The notes: generated by a model not told the origin, from the sequence alone. DNA of 64,000 nucleotides from CBDUXT01 sp965371245 (GCA_965371245.1 CBDUXT010000021.1:1-64000); one strand, 5' to 3'. Numbered from the stretch's first letter, positions 25,541 through 35,359 are shown. Translations and numbers: made by a program.

Positions 25541-27622
25541 ATGGCCAAGACGATCCTTCCCATCATCCAAGTCCCGCGTGTGATCCTGGATCACATGGGC
25601 ATTGTATTGCCCGTGTCGGTGATGGGGCTGATCCTGATCATCCTGATTCCCTTGCCGACCCCGGTCATGGACTTACTTCTCCTGGTCAACATCACGATGT
25701 CCGGTGTCGTCATGGTGACGGTGATGTACATCAGGAGCCCGCTGGAGTTTTCGTCGTTTCCCTCCTTGCTCTTGGGCATGACCTTGTTCCGTTTGGTGCT
25801 CAACATCGCCACCACCCGCCTGATCCTCACCAACGCCGACGGCGGACGCGTCATCGCAACGTTCGGCGGGTTCGTCGCCGGCGGTTCGCTGGCGGTGGCG
25901 GTCATCATTTTCGCCATCATCGTCGTGATTCAGTTCGTGGTAATCACCAAGGGAGCGACGCGCATCGCGGAAGTCGCCGCCCGGTTCACACTCGATGGCA
26001 TGCCCGGCAAGCAGATGGCGATCGACGCCGACCTGAACGCCGGCACGATCACCGAATCCGAAGCCAAGACGCGACGATCCGAAATCACACGCGAGGCCGA
26101 TTTCTACGGGGCGATGGACGGAGCGAGCAAGTTCGTGCGCGGGGATGCCATCGCGGGTCTGATCATCACCGCCATCAACATCCTGGGCGGGATCTACGTG
26201 GGTTTGGCCGAGTTGAACCTGCCGTTTTCCGAGACGCTAACCACCTTCACGATTCTGACGATCGGCGACGGGCTCGTGTCGCAAATCCCGGCCTTTATCG
26301 TATCGATTACGGCAGCGCTGCTGGTGACGCGCTCCGCCGAAAAGAGCACGCTCGGCGACGAGCTCTTGCGCCAGGTATCCGGGCAGCCGATCGCCCTGGT
26401 ACTCACGGGCGCCTTTCTGGCAGCCCTGGCGCTGACCCCGCTGCCCAAACCGCCGCTCTTGCTCCTGATTGCGTCCTGCTATGTGATGGCTCACTTGCTC
26501 ACGCAGCACAAAGAGCTGGCGATCGCGGAGGCGTCGGCCGCCAAGGCCAAGCCGGCGTCGGCAGAGGAGCGCATCGAGAGGCACCTGGCCCCCGACCCGA
26601 TGGAGTTGAACGTCGGCTATGGCTTGATCCAACTGGTCGATCGCAAGAAGGGCGGCGACCTGCTCGATCGGATCACCAACATGCGGCGCCAACTGGCCCA
26701 GGAACTGGGGATCGTCGTGCCGCCGATTCGGATACGCGATGAACTTCAGCTCCAACCCAACGAGTTCCGGGTGAACCTCAGGGGGCTGCAAGTCGGCGAG
26801 GGCGAGGTGATGCCGGGGCACCTGCTGGCGATCGATGCGGGAACCGTCTCGGAACGGATCAACGGTGTCGATACCAAGGAGCCGGCGTTCGGCCTGCCGG
26901 CGCTCTGGATCGACGAGCATCAACGCCACGATGCCGAACACCGCAACTACACGGTGGTCGAGCCGTCCAGTGTGATCGCGACCTACCTGACGGAGTTGAT
27001 CAAACGGCACGCGGCCGAACTGCTGACCCGGCAGGAACTCGCCCGCCTGCTCGACCACCTGCGTGAGCGCGCGGGCAAGCTGGTTGAAGAGGTCGTTCCC
27101 GATGTGCTCAAACCGGGCGAAATCCAACGAGTGTGCCAGGCGCTATTGCGCGAGCGCGTTCCGATCCGCGACCTCGAGACGATTCTTGAGGCCATCGCCG
27201 AGGTGGCGCCGCGTTCGAAGGATATCGATATTCTCACAGAGTATGCCAGACGTGCCTTGGCACGGACGCTCTGCCACCTGCACAAGTCCGACGATGGGCG
27301 GATCCACTGCATCACCCTCGATCCGGCGCTTGAGGAGTTGATCGCCAACGGGTTGGAGCGTTCGGATCAGGGAACGGTTCTGACACTGCCTCCGGCCTTG
27401 CAAAACCGGATCGTCGATGCGGTCAAGCAGCACCTGGAGCAGGCCGCGTCATCGTCGGGTGGGCGGGCACCGGTGTTGCTCGCGCCTCCGAGAATCCGCC
27501 CGTGGCTCCGCAAGCTGACGGAGGCAAAGCTCCCGAGCCTTGTGGTGATGTCCTACAACGAAGTGGTACGTGGGTTCGAGGTCGAATCGCACGGGATGGT
27601 GGTGTTAACGGATGAAGCTTAA
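25541..27622 (+). CDS. flhA: flagellar export gate protein FlhA
   Basis: 693 residues, standard size. Eight or so TM segments lie within the first 330 residues, including the conserved FHIPEP-family region GAMDGASKFVRGDAIAGLI. The cytoplasmic ring domains follow (VGYGLIQLVDRKKGGDLLDRI, EFRVNLRGLQVGEG, LTRQELARLLDHLRE). FlhA forms the nonameric ring that docks export chaperones. Its 3' end overlaps flhF by 11 bases. Confidence 0.97.
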   Translation: MAKTILPIIQVPRVILDHMGIVLPVSVMGLILIILIPLPTPVMDLLLLVNITMSGVVMVTVMYIRSPLEFSSFPSLLLGMTLFRLVLNIATTRLILTNADGGRVIATFGGFVAGGSLAVAVIIFAIIVVIQFVVITKGATRIAEVAARFTLDGMPGKQMAIDADLNAGTITESEAKTRRSEITREADFYGAMDGASKFVRGDAIAGLIITAINILGGIYVGLAELNLPFSETLTTFTILTIGDGLVSQIPAFIVSITAALLVTRSAEKSTLGDELLRQVSGQPIALVLTGAFLAALALTPLPKPPLLLLIASCYVMAHLLTQHKELAIAEASAAKAKPASAEERIERHLAPDPMELNVGYGLIQLVDRKKGGDLLDRITNMRRQLAQELGIVVPPIRIRDELQLQPNEFRVNLRGLQVGEGEVMPGHLLAIDAGTVSERINGVDTKEPAFGLPALWIDEHQRHDAEHRNYTVVEPSSVIATYLTELIKRHAAELLTRQELARLLDHLRERAGKLVEEVVPDVLKPGEIQRVCQALLRERVPIRDLETILEAIAEVAPRSKDIDILTEYARRALARTLCHLHKSDDGRIHCITLDPALEELIANGLERSDQGTVLTLPPALQNRIVDAVKQHLEQAASSSGGRAPVLLAPPRIRPWLRKLTEAKLPSLVVMSYNEVVRGFEVESHGMVVLTDEA

Positions 27623-28811
27623 AACGTTCCAGGGCAGGACGATGGCCGAGGTGCTGGACCGCGTAAAGCGGCACTTCGGTGCCCATGCGGTCATCCTCAA
27701 CACCCGCACGTTGACTCGCGGTGGCGTGTTGGGATTGGGGAGCAAACCCTACGTGGAGATCACGGCGGCACGAGAAATGGCGGATTTGCCGGCGCCGCTG
27801 CGGCGTGCTAGGCTCCAGCCGCAGTCACGGCGGACGCCGATCGCGGAAGCGGTTCCCGAGCCGCTGTCGGTGCCGCCGGCTCAGCCTGCGCTATCCGACG
27901 CGCTGTTGGCCGAGGTCGGCGCCCTCAAGGCGCTGGTCAGCGGTCTGGTTTGCGAGACACGGCGGTCACGGATGACCGAGGTTCCCGGCGAGCTTCACGA
28001 CAGTTATTTCAAGCTCGTGCAAAACGCCGTGGCGGAAGAGGTTGCCCAGCAGCTCATCGAACGCGTGCGTCTCGCACTGTCCGAGGAGCAACTACGCGAT
28101 TCGTCGATCGTGCGGGAGCGGTTGTCGGAGGCCATCGCGGCCATGCTACCGACCGCCGGCGCGATCGAGTTGCCCCGTGGCAACGGTCCCAAGATCATCG
28201 CCCTGGTCGGACCGACCGGCGTGGGCAAGACCACGACGATCGCCAAGCTGGCCGCCAGCTTCTGTCTGCGCGAGCAGCGCCGTGTCGGGTTGATTACGAT
28301 CGACACCTATCGGATCGCGGCAGTGGAACAGCTTCGAACGTACGCAGACATCATTGACGTGCCGCTGGACGTCGTCATGCGGCCCAGTGAGTTCAAAGAG
28401 GCCGTGACGCGGATGTCGGATCGCGACGTGATTTTCGTCGATACCGCGGGACGAAGCCAGCGCGACACCGTGAAGCTCAACGAGCTGAAGGCGTTCTTCG
28501 CGGCGGCGACTCCGGACGAGGTTCATCTCGTTCTTTCGAGCACATGCGGTGAAGCGGTGCTGCTCGATGCAATGGCGCGGTTCGCCGCGTTGAACGTGAC
28601 GCGTGTGATCTTCACCAAGCTTGACGAAGCCATCGGCTTCGGCGTCATGCTGGCGTGCCTGCGAAAGACGCAGGCGCGGCTCTCCTACGTGACAACCGGG
28701 CAGGATGTGCCGGACGACATCCGGGTGGGGGAAGGAAAGACATTGGCACGGCTGATTTTGGGAGATCGGCCGGCCAAGGCGAACGAGGCGTCAACGTCGG
28801 GCGCCAACTAG
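27612..28811 (+). CDS. flhF: flagellar placement GTPase FlhF
   Basis: 399 residues. The N-terminal B-domain (MKLKTFQGRTMAEVLDRVKRHFG) and the SRP-type NG domain with G1 GPTGVGKTT (200-208), ITIDTYRIAAVEQL, FVDTAGRS and TKLDEA are intact. FlhF marks where, and in polar flagellates at which pole, the flagellum is built. It directly precedes flhG, its GTPase activator, across 49 bases. Confidence 0.96.
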   Translation: MKLKTFQGRTMAEVLDRVKRHFGAHAVILNTRTLTRGGVLGLGSKPYVEITAAREMADLPAPLRRARLQPQSRRTPIAEAVPEPLSVPPAQPALSDALLAEVGALKALVSGLVCETRRSRMTEVPGELHDSYFKLVQNAVAEEVAQQLIERVRLALSEEQLRDSSIVRERLSEAIAAMLPTAGAIELPRGNGPKIIALVGPTGVGKTTTIAKLAASFCLREQRRVGLITIDTYRIAAVEQLRTYADIIDVPLDVVMRPSEFKEAVTRMSDRDVIFVDTAGRSQRDTVKLNELKAFFAAATPDEVHLVLSSTCGEAVLLDAMARFAALNVTRVIFTKLDEAIGFGVMLACLRKTQARLSYVTTGQDVPDDIRVGEGKTLARLILGDRPAKANEASTSGAN

Positions 28812-28860
28812 CGATTCATGCGGGCGTTGTTGAAGGCCCGACGAGTGAGAACCGAACGCC

Positions 28861-29733
28861 ATGGCGCAAGGAAGCGCACAAGTCTGGCGAACCGACCAAG
28901 CCACCCGGCTTCGGGAGCTGGCCCGCCGTCACCGGCGACGGGCCGAGGTCGTCGCGATCCTCAGCGGAAAAGGCGGCGTCGGGAAGTCCACTATCGCTGT
29001 CAATTTGTCAATTTGTATGGCATCCAGAGGGCTGCGCGTGGTTCTGGTCGATGTGGACATGGGTCTGGCGAACGCGGACCTGCTTCTGAATCTTCAGCCG
29101 CGGTACACGTTGTCGCATGTCGTCTCCGGGGTTCGAACGGTGGAGGAGGTGGCCACCGAAGGGCCGGCAGGCATGCGGTTTATCGCCGGTGCGTCCGGGT
29201 TGCAGGGGCTGGCGGACTTGTCGGAGTTCGAGCGACGGACCTTGATCTCTCGTCTCCGAAAGCTTCAGACCAGTACTGATATCGTGGTGTTGGACTGCGG
29301 GGCGGGCATCGGTCGCAACGTGATCAGCTTCGCGCTGGCGGCGGATCGCGTCGTGGTCATTACCACGCCGCAGCCGACCTCGTTGACCGACGCTTATGCC
29401 ATGATCAAGGCATTGCATCGCGAGGCTTGCCCCGGTCGACTCGGGGTCTTCGTCAACATGGCGAACAGTCGCGCGGAGGCGACCGGCGCGTTCGGTCGGC
29501 TGTCGCAGGTTTCGCGCAGATTTCTTAATTATGCAGTTGCGGACGATGGTTTCATGTTGCATGATACGGTCGTGGAGTCGGCTGTTTGGGAACGCTGCCC
29601 GTTTGTGGTTCGCAATCCCGGGTCGAACGCCAGTGCATGCATCGCGTCGTTGGCGGATGCGATGCCAGGGCGTACCGGCGGCGCGCAGCGCCGCGGCGGC
29701 TTCTTGTCTCGCGTCGCCGGGTTGTTTGTTTGA
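28861..29733 (+). CDS. flhG: flagellar number regulator FlhG (MinD-like ATPase)
   Basis: 290 residues. The N-terminal DQATRLRELARRH is the FlhG activator helix that stimulates FlhF; the deviant Walker A is KGGVGKST (37-44), with DVDMGLANADLLL and VLDCGAGIG following. The C-terminal amphipathic stretch (GGFLSRVAGLFV) suits membrane binding. FlhG limits flagellar number and antagonises FlhF. No strong Shine-Dalgarno is seen at the ATG. Confidence 0.95.
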   Translation: MAQGSAQVWRTDQATRLRELARRHRRRAEVVAILSGKGGVGKSTIAVNLSICMASRGLRVVLVDVDMGLANADLLLNLQPRYTLSHVVSGVRTVEEVATEGPAGMRFIAGASGLQGLADLSEFERRTLISRLRKLQTSTDIVVLDCGAGIGRNVISFALAADRVVVITTPQPTSLTDAYAMIKALHREACPGRLGVFVNMANSRAEATGAFGRLSQVSRRFLNYAVADDGFMLHDTVVESAVWERCPFVVRNPGSNASACIASLADAMPGRTGGAQRRGGFLSRVAGLFV

Positions 29734-29898
29734 GCACTGGCGCGGTTCACGGCGAAGTGAGTTTTGATTGTCGGCAAGGATGCCGACAAATCGTCGATCG
29801 AGTTGGGTGATTGACGCGGACGGATCCGTCGCAAACCGTCCGTGGGTCTCCCGTTTCCTCCTCGAATGCATGCACCCTGCGACAGGGACGTTGCAGAT

Positions 29899-30198
29899 AT
29901 GGTTGCTCGCTTTTCCGCAGCGAGTCTGGGCCTTCTCGCCTTCGCCATCTCGGCCACCGCCGGATTGCTTGTCGGCAACCCGGTGGACGTCACCCTGTCC
30001 CGAAGTATCTTTGCCCTCGTTGTGTTCGGTGTTCTGGGCGTCTTGCTCGGTGGCGCTGCGCAAATGGTTGTGTCCGAACACGAACGTGGGGAAGCGACGC
30101 GAATTCGAGACAAGTACCGTGGAGACCTTGCCGTCAAGGATGGCGGTGAGGCGGCGGACACGCCCCTTGAGGGTGAAACCCAGACCGACGGAATGTGA
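29899..30198 (+). CDS. small two-TM protein between flhG and fliA
   Basis: 99 residues from ATG 29899 (an in-frame ATG at 29842 is possible; AGGGACG precedes the chosen one). Two TM helices (about 6-26 and 39-60) are joined by a short loop, and a charged hydrophilic tail with KDGGEAADTPLEGETQ follows. I recognise no family. Its position between flhG and fliA on the same strand suggests a flagellar or membrane-tethering role. Confidence that it is a gene comes from the clean TM pattern rather than homology. Confidence 0.6.
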   Translation: MVARFSAASLGLLAFAISATAGLLVGNPVDVTLSRSIFALVVFGVLGVLLGGAAQMVVSEHERGEATRIRDKYRGDLAVKDGGEAADTPLEGETQTDGM

Positions 30199-30294
30199 GG
30201 GTTCATGAGTCGTGGCGACCTGAGTGTTCCTTTCGTGTGGAGGCGTTCGCCGGCGTAGGTGGTACCGCGTATGGGCGCGTAAGGAGCAACACTG

Positions 30295-31074
30295 ATGCAA
30301 GCGACCGCGGAGAAAGCGGATATGCGCGAGGTTTGGGACCGGTTCAAGCTGGGCGGTGATCGATCGTTGCGCAACGTTCTGATGGAAAGATACCTGCCCA
30401 TCGTCAAGTACAACGCCGAGCGCATCGGCGCGAAGCTTCCCGATGAGGTCGAGGGTGACGACTTGGTGTCAGCCGGCATCTTCGGTTTGATGGACGCGAT
30501 CGAGGCGTTCGATCTCGAACGCGGAGTCAAGTTCGAGACCTATTGCGCTCCGCGAATCCGCGGGGCGATCCTTGACGAGTTACGGAGCATGGACTGGGTT
30601 CCTCGTCTCGTGCGCAGCCGGGCGAGCCGGCTCGATCGGGTCTCGCGGGAACTCGAAGCCATCCTGGGACGTTCCCCGGCGGAAACGGAGATCGCGGAGC
30701 GTCTCGATTTGCCTCGCGCCGCATACGAGAAGCTGGCCCGCGACGGGAAGGCGGTGACGCAGGTGTCGCTTTCTCGCAAGTACAGCGAGACCGACTCGAA
30801 CAAGGACGTCTGCGAAATTGACGTCATCGAGGACAAGCGGGGGCGCAACCCGGTCACGGAAGTGCAGAAGCGCGACCTGAAGTCGCTGATTACGCGGGGT
30901 CTCAACCGCGCCGAGCGACTCATCCTGATCCTGTACTACTACGAGGAGATGACGATGAAAGAGATCGGGTTGACGCTCGACCTCTCGGAAAGTCGCGTCT
31001 CTCAGATGCACTCGGCGATTCTTGGTCGTCTCAAAGAGCAGCTCGAGCTTCGCCGCAAGGAGTTTGTTCACTAG
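30295..31074 (+). CDS. fliA: flagellar sigma factor FliA (sigma-28)
   Basis: 259 residues of the FliA/WhiG class. Region 2 (EGDDLVSAGIFGLMDAIEAFDLERGVKFETYCAPRIRGAILDELRSMDWVPR) and region 4 (YYYEEMTMKEIGLTLDLSESRVSQMHSAILGRLKEQL) are complete, and region 3 lies between. It directs late flagellar genes, none of which are in this window; no sigma-28 promoter was found here. TAAGGAG sits 9 bases before the ATG. The anti-sigma factor FlgM is not seen nearby. Confidence 0.96.
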   Translation: MQATAEKADMREVWDRFKLGGDRSLRNVLMERYLPIVKYNAERIGAKLPDEVEGDDLVSAGIFGLMDAIEAFDLERGVKFETYCAPRIRGAILDELRSMDWVPRLVRSRASRLDRVSRELEAILGRSPAETEIAERLDLPRAAYEKLARDGKAVTQVSLSRKYSETDSNKDVCEIDVIEDKRGRNPVTEVQKRDLKSLITRGLNRAERLILILYYYEEMTMKEIGLTLDLSESRVSQMHSAILGRLKEQLELRRKEFVH

Positions 31075-31139
31075 AAACGGAAGGTCGCCGGTCTCGCGGC
31101 GCGGAGTGTCTTCCCGCGTAGCCCGGCGCATCAGGTGGC

Positions 31140-31463
31140 GTGAGTGAAATCCCCTCGGAGATCGCGTCCTCGGCGGCACAGGCCGGCTTCCGCGCGCGCG
31201 AGGTGGCAAAGGAACGCGATGCCCGACGAGCCGGGGGCGCGGATGCCGCGCTCGGCCGGGCGAAGAGCGTGGATGAAGCGGGCAGCACCGTCGAGACCGA
31301 GAACGAAGACACGGCCGTCTTCACCGAGTCGGAAGGCGCCGGCGGGCAGGGACGCGCGCACGAAGAGGGTGAGTCCGAGGACGCCGCCCAGGAAGAGCAA
31401 AGCCTGGACGACGATGTGACAGTCGATGATGAGGGTCGTCCGCACTTGGACCTTGAAGCATAA
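31140..31463 (+). CDS. small acidic protein at the end of the flagellar locus
   Basis: 107 residues from GTG 31140. It begins SEIPSEIASSAAQAGFRAREVAKERDARRAGGA and ends in a strongly acidic tail closing with GRPHLDLEA. No TM or cysteine; probably a soluble, partly disordered protein with one N-terminal helix. It lies 65 bases after fliA on the same strand. The regular helix-then-acidic-tail layout suggests a real gene, possibly a lineage-specific flagellar protein. The ribosome-binding site (AGGTGG) is too close to the GTG to be convincing, so the start is uncertain. Confidence 0.6.
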   Translation: MSEIPSEIASSAAQAGFRAREVAKERDARRAGGADAALGRAKSVDEAGSTVETENEDTAVFTESEGAGGQGRAHEEGESEDAAQEEQSLDDDVTVDDEGRPHLDLEA

Positions 31464-31496
31464 TCGGTGGCCGACGCGGCGTGGAGAGGTCGAGCC

Positions 31497-31602
31497 GGGT
31501 CCGTGACACTTCGGGTCAGGTGAGCACGCCCACTCAGAGCCACGGGCGCCAGCCTGTGGACACCCGTGCGGCATGTCACCGGGCTCGCGCCCGCTGCGCT
31601 GG
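31497..31602. repeat. degenerate copy of a bipartite palindromic repeat
   Basis: It begins GGGTCCGTGACACTTC and then has TCAGAGCC (31534-31541), a GGCGCCAGCCTGTGGACA segment and GTCACCGGGCT-CGCGCCCG. The same blocks occur in the same order at 53581-53701. The closing GCTCTGA is degraded here. It sits in the 257-base non-coding gap between the acidic-protein gene and dapF. Confidence 0.65.
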
Positions 31603-31720
31603 AACCGGCCCAACGCCGGCTCTGCCACAGACATCGTTGAGCAGCCGTTACTCATGACACTCCATTGATCGCCCCGCCTTCGCGCTTTCCACACCGCGCG
31701 ACCTTCGTACAATTCATGCC

Positions 31721-32554
31721 ATGCGATTTACCAAGATGCACGGGCTCGGGAACGACTACGTCTATGTCAGCCTGTTTTCCGAGACCGTGACGGACGCTCC
31801 CACCCTGGCACGGGTCATGTCGGATCGACACACTGGGATCGGCAGCGACGGTCTGATCTTGATTGGACCGTCGGAGTCGGCCGACGTGCGCATGGAGATG
31901 TTCAACGCGGACGGTTCGCGCGCCCAGATGTGCGGCAACGGAATCCGTTGCGTGGCGAAGTATGCCGTTGAGCATGGTCTTGCCGTCGGTCCGGAGCTAC
32001 GCATCCAGACCGACGACGGGATCAAGTCAGCGAAGTGCCACGCAAAGAGCGGCCGTGTAGGTCGCGTTCGTATCGACATGGGCGAGCCGGCACTCGAAGC
32101 GAAAGCGATTCCGTGTACGATCAACTTGGAGCAGGTGGTCGATTGCCCCCTGCGCGTTGGCAACCGCGAGTTGCGGGTCACCTGCGTCTCCATGGGGAAC
32201 CCACACGCCGTCGTCTTCGTCGATGATCCCGGCGAGATCGATCTTGCGATCGTAGGGCCGGCGCTGGAACGTGCCCCCGAGTTCCCAGAGCGAATCAACG
32301 CGCATTTCGTTCGAGTCACCTCGCCGGACCATGTGGTCGTCCGGACCTGGGAGCGCGGCAGCGGAATCACCCGCGCCTGTGGAACCGGTGCGTGTGCCGT
32401 GTGTGTGGCCGGCGCCGTCACCGGGCGCACGCAGCGGTCGATGACCGTCTCCTTGCCGGGCGGCGACCTTGAGATTGAGTGGGCACCTAATAACCGCGTC
32501 TACATGACCGGACCGGCCGTGGAGGTGTACACGGGCGAGTGGCCGGACGCGTAG
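31721..32554 (+). CDS. dapF: diaminopimelate epimerase
   Basis: 277 residues, standard length. It converts LL- to meso-diaminopimelate for lysine and peptidoglycan synthesis. Both catalytic cysteines are present: Cys71 in MCGNGIRC and Cys220 in ACGTGAC. KMHGLGNDYV (5-14) is the N-terminal hallmark. No Shine-Dalgarno precedes the ATG; instead a TACAAT box (31708-31713) ends 7 bases upstream, so the transcript could be leaderless. It is not part of the flagellar locus; a degenerate repeat separates them. Confidence 0.97.
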   Translation: MRFTKMHGLGNDYVYVSLFSETVTDAPTLARVMSDRHTGIGSDGLILIGPSESADVRMEMFNADGSRAQMCGNGIRCVAKYAVEHGLAVGPELRIQTDDGIKSAKCHAKSGRVGRVRIDMGEPALEAKAIPCTINLEQVVDCPLRVGNRELRVTCVSMGNPHAVVFVDDPGEIDLAIVGPALERAPEFPERINAHFVRVTSPDHVVVRTWERGSGITRACGTGACAVCVAGAVTGRTQRSMTVSLPGGDLEIEWAPNNRVYMTGPAVEVYTGEWPDA

Positions 32555-32983
32555 GAAACAGGAGTTACCGCGCACACCAGCCACGTCACGCCTGCCCAAG
32601 GCGATCAGCCGAACCCATTGATGAAATTGCACTGGGGCGCTGCACCCAGTGGCGTTTCCAGAAAGATGGCTCGACTTTGCGCGGCTCCGGTCGGTGGGTG
32701 GCATGCCCAAGGGCAGCGCGGCCATCTGCTGGGTGGGCCGACGCATGCCCGCGTCTCGGGCTTGGGCATGCCACTCGAGAAACGGAAGAACCTTCTTGGA
32801 AACGGCACTAGATATTCTGTTCTTTTTTCGCCAAAGGTGAAACCTCTACGCGGGTTGTGCGTCTAATTCTGCGGTTGATAGGAACCGGGGTGCCGTCCCC
32901 TCAAAGCAGGGTGGCCACCGGTAGACGGCTGCAAGAGGGGGCGGCCCAGATCCAACGGCCGTGAAACGGCGGAGGCACAGGAA
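32555..32983. other. 429-base non-coding region with two inverted repeats
   Basis: No credible gene on either strand. It contains a small hairpin, CACTGGG (32630-32636) / CCCAGTG (32645-32651), and the larger GTGGCATG palindrome described separately. The stretch after 32805 is T-rich (TTCTGTTCTTTTTTCG) and may hold the promoter of the next gene. Confidence 0.55.
32696..32774. repeat. GTGGCATG-type long inverted repeat
   Basis: GTGGCATGCCCAAG (32698-32711) is repeated as its exact complement at 32761-32774, 49 bases later. A related, less perfect element of the same size lies at 43157-43234 (GGGTGG … GCCCATGCCACCC). Together they look like a dispersed palindromic family. Confidence 0.6.
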
Positions 32984-35326
32984 ATGATACGACGGATGCG
33001 CGGGTCCTGGCTCGTCTTGGGGATGGTCTTGGCGCTTGCCGGGGGGCCGGCTGTTGGCCAGACGATCATTATCGAACCAGGGCCGGTGCTTCCACCACGG
33101 CGACACCCCCGTCCCAGACCGCGCCCGCGACCCCGGCCGATCGCGCGGGATGTGTTGCTCGCGGTCAAGAAGCACACCGTCGAGGTTTCGATCGTGGATG
33201 GGGTGGCCGTCACGAGCATCGACCAGGTCTTCTTCAACGGCCACGATCGCGTGGTGGAGGGGACGTACATCTTTCCGCTGGAAGACGGCGTGGGGCTTAG
33301 CGCGTTTTCCATGTACGTGGGCGGGGAGAGGGTCGAGGGGAAACTGCTGCCGGTCGAGGAGGCGCGCCGCCAGTACGAGTCCATCGTCGCGCGGATGCGC
33401 GACCCCGCGCTGCTGGAATACCTCGGCACGCGCATGTTTCGGGCGAGGATCTTTCCTATCCAACCGAAAAGCGAGGTTCGCGTTCGCCTGTCGTACACCC
33501 AGATGCTTGAGGCCAGCGACGGGCTCGTTCGCTATCGGTATCCGCTTGGGACCGACCGGTCGTTGCCCGCGCCGATCGAAACCGTCAGTGTGCTCGTGAA
33601 GGTGGAGAGCAAGGTTCCGCTCAAGAGCGTCTTTAGCCCCTCGCACAAGCTGGCCGTCAGCCGGCCGGGCGAGCACAACGCCGTCGCCAGTTTCGAGGGC
33701 AAGAACATCGTCCCCGACAAGAACTTCGAGCTGTACTACACCCTCAGCGACAAAGAGTTCGGCCTGACGGTGCTGACGCATCGCCCGCCCGGTGAGGACG
33801 GCTTCTTCCTGGTGCGCATCGCACCACCCGCGTCGGTGAATAAGGCCGACGTGCTGCCCAAGGACATCGCCTTCGTCATCGACACCTCGGGCAGCATGGC
33901 CGGCGAGAAGATCGAGCAGGCACGTAAGGCCCTTCGGTTCTGCCTGGCCAACCTCAACCCGAAGGATCGATTCAGCATCATCCCGTTTTCGCACGAGGCA
34001 ACTACGTTTCGAGACACGCTGGTGACCGCGACGAAGGAGAACGTGGCCGCCGCGCGCGAGTTCGCCACCGGCTTGATTGCAAGCGGCGGCACGAACATCA
34101 ACGACGCCCTGGTTACCGCCGTAACAGGCCCCGGCCACCTCGAAACGGACCGACCGTATCTCATCGTTTTTCTGACGGACGGTCTTCCCACGATCGGCGT
34201 AACGGATGTGGATGAGATTCTCCAAAACGTTCGGCGGGGAAGGGATGGACGCGTTCGCCTGTTTGTGTTCGGTGTGGGTTACGACGTCAACACGCGCCTA
34301 CTTGACCTGTTGGCCGAGCAGAACCGCGGCACGCGCGAGTACATCGAGCCGGACGAGAACCTCGAGCTACGCCTCTCCAGCTTCTATCGCAAGGTGGCCG
34401 AGCCGGTCCTGGCGAACCTCGACCTGTCGTTTAAGGAGTTGAAGGTCTACGACCTGTTTCCGCCAAAACTCGGCGACCTGTTCGCCGGCAGCGAGCTGGT
34501 GGTGACGGGTCGCTACACGGGTGATGGCGCCAAGGCCGTCGAGTTGACCGGCACGCGGCGCGGCCAGCGCGAGCGGTTCGTCGATGAGACGGCGTTTCCC
34601 GCGAAGACCAAGGAGCACGACTTCCTTCCGCGGTTGTGGGCGACGCGCAAGGTGGGATTCCTGCTCGATCAGATTCGACTGCACGGCGGCGACAAGCGTT
34701 CCGGACGGGCCGCGGAAAACGATGAGCTAAAGCAGGCCGTGATCAAACTCGCCACGAAATACGGGATCGTCACGCCGTACACGGCCTATCTCGTCACGGA
34801 GCCGGGGGGCGTCGCGCACGGTTTGCGCCGGGAGAACTCGGCATTCGCCAAAGCAGTTCGCAGCTCTGTCGCGTCAGATGCAAGGGTGGAACGAGTGCTG
34901 GCCGGCGCTGAGAGCGCGATGGCACTCCTACCCGCCGGCCGGCAAGCCCAGGCACAACGTAGCCCAGCCGCAAAAGCCGCTAGGGTGCAGGCATCGCAGG
35001 CAATGGCCAAGCTGCGCTTCGCTGGTCCCGTCTCGGCAGCGGCGCGCATCAGCAGCCTTCGCTCCGAAGACGAGGCGGTCTCCGATGGTCGAGATGCTAT
35101 GGTCGAGCGCGTTGGTCCGCGAACGTTCTATCGCGTCGGTGAACGCTGGGTGGACGCGGGCTACGACGGTGAGGCCGCGACCACGAAGGTCGAGGCGTTT
35201 TCTGTGGAGTACTTCGAATTGATCCGCCGGCACGGGGAGTTGGCCAAGTGCTTCGCCCTGGGAGAGCGCGTGGTCGTGCTGGTCGGCGAGACGACGTACG
35301 AAACGGTTCCGCCGCCCGAGAAGTAA
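32984..35326 (+). CDS. secreted VIT and vWA domain protein
   Basis: 780 residues. A signal peptide (about 1-26, …GGPAVGQ) is followed by a Pro-Arg repeat (37-52), a VIT domain (about 55-185; FFNGHDRVVEGTYIFPLEDG, RRQYESI) and a von Willebrand A domain (about 294-465) with an intact MIDAS start DTSGSM (300-305), SGGTNI and LTDGLPTIG. The C-terminal region (about 480-780) includes the conserved LWATRKVGFLLDQIRLHG and ATKYGIVTPYTAYLV of bacterial inter-alpha-trypsin-inhibitor-like proteins. Probably an exported metal-dependent adhesion or scaffold protein. It converges with the M1-like gene. Confidence 0.9.
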   Translation: MIRRMRGSWLVLGMVLALAGGPAVGQTIIIEPGPVLPPRRHPRPRPRPRPRPIARDVLLAVKKHTVEVSIVDGVAVTSIDQVFFNGHDRVVEGTYIFPLEDGVGLSAFSMYVGGERVEGKLLPVEEARRQYESIVARMRDPALLEYLGTRMFRARIFPIQPKSEVRVRLSYTQMLEASDGLVRYRYPLGTDRSLPAPIETVSVLVKVESKVPLKSVFSPSHKLAVSRPGEHNAVASFEGKNIVPDKNFELYYTLSDKEFGLTVLTHRPPGEDGFFLVRIAPPASVNKADVLPKDIAFVIDTSGSMAGEKIEQARKALRFCLANLNPKDRFSIIPFSHEATTFRDTLVTATKENVAAAREFATGLIASGGTNINDALVTAVTGPGHLETDRPYLIVFLTDGLPTIGVTDVDEILQNVRRGRDGRVRLFVFGVGYDVNTRLLDLLAEQNRGTREYIEPDENLELRLSSFYRKVAEPVLANLDLSFKELKVYDLFPPKLGDLFAGSELVVTGRYTGDGAKAVELTGTRRGQRERFVDETAFPAKTKEHDFLPRLWATRKVGFLLDQIRLHGGDKRSGRAAENDELKQAVIKLATKYGIVTPYTAYLVTEPGGVAHGLRRENSAFAKAVRSSVASDARVERVLAGAESAMALLPAGRQAQAQRSPAAKAARVQASQAMAKLRFAGPVSAAARISSLRSEDEAVSDGRDAMVERVGPRTFYRVGERWVDAGYDGEAATTKVEAFSVEYFELIRRHGELAKCFALGERVVVLVGETTYETVPPPEK

Positions 35327-35359
35327 GTGTCGGTACGAATCGCGGCGCCACGATGTCGG

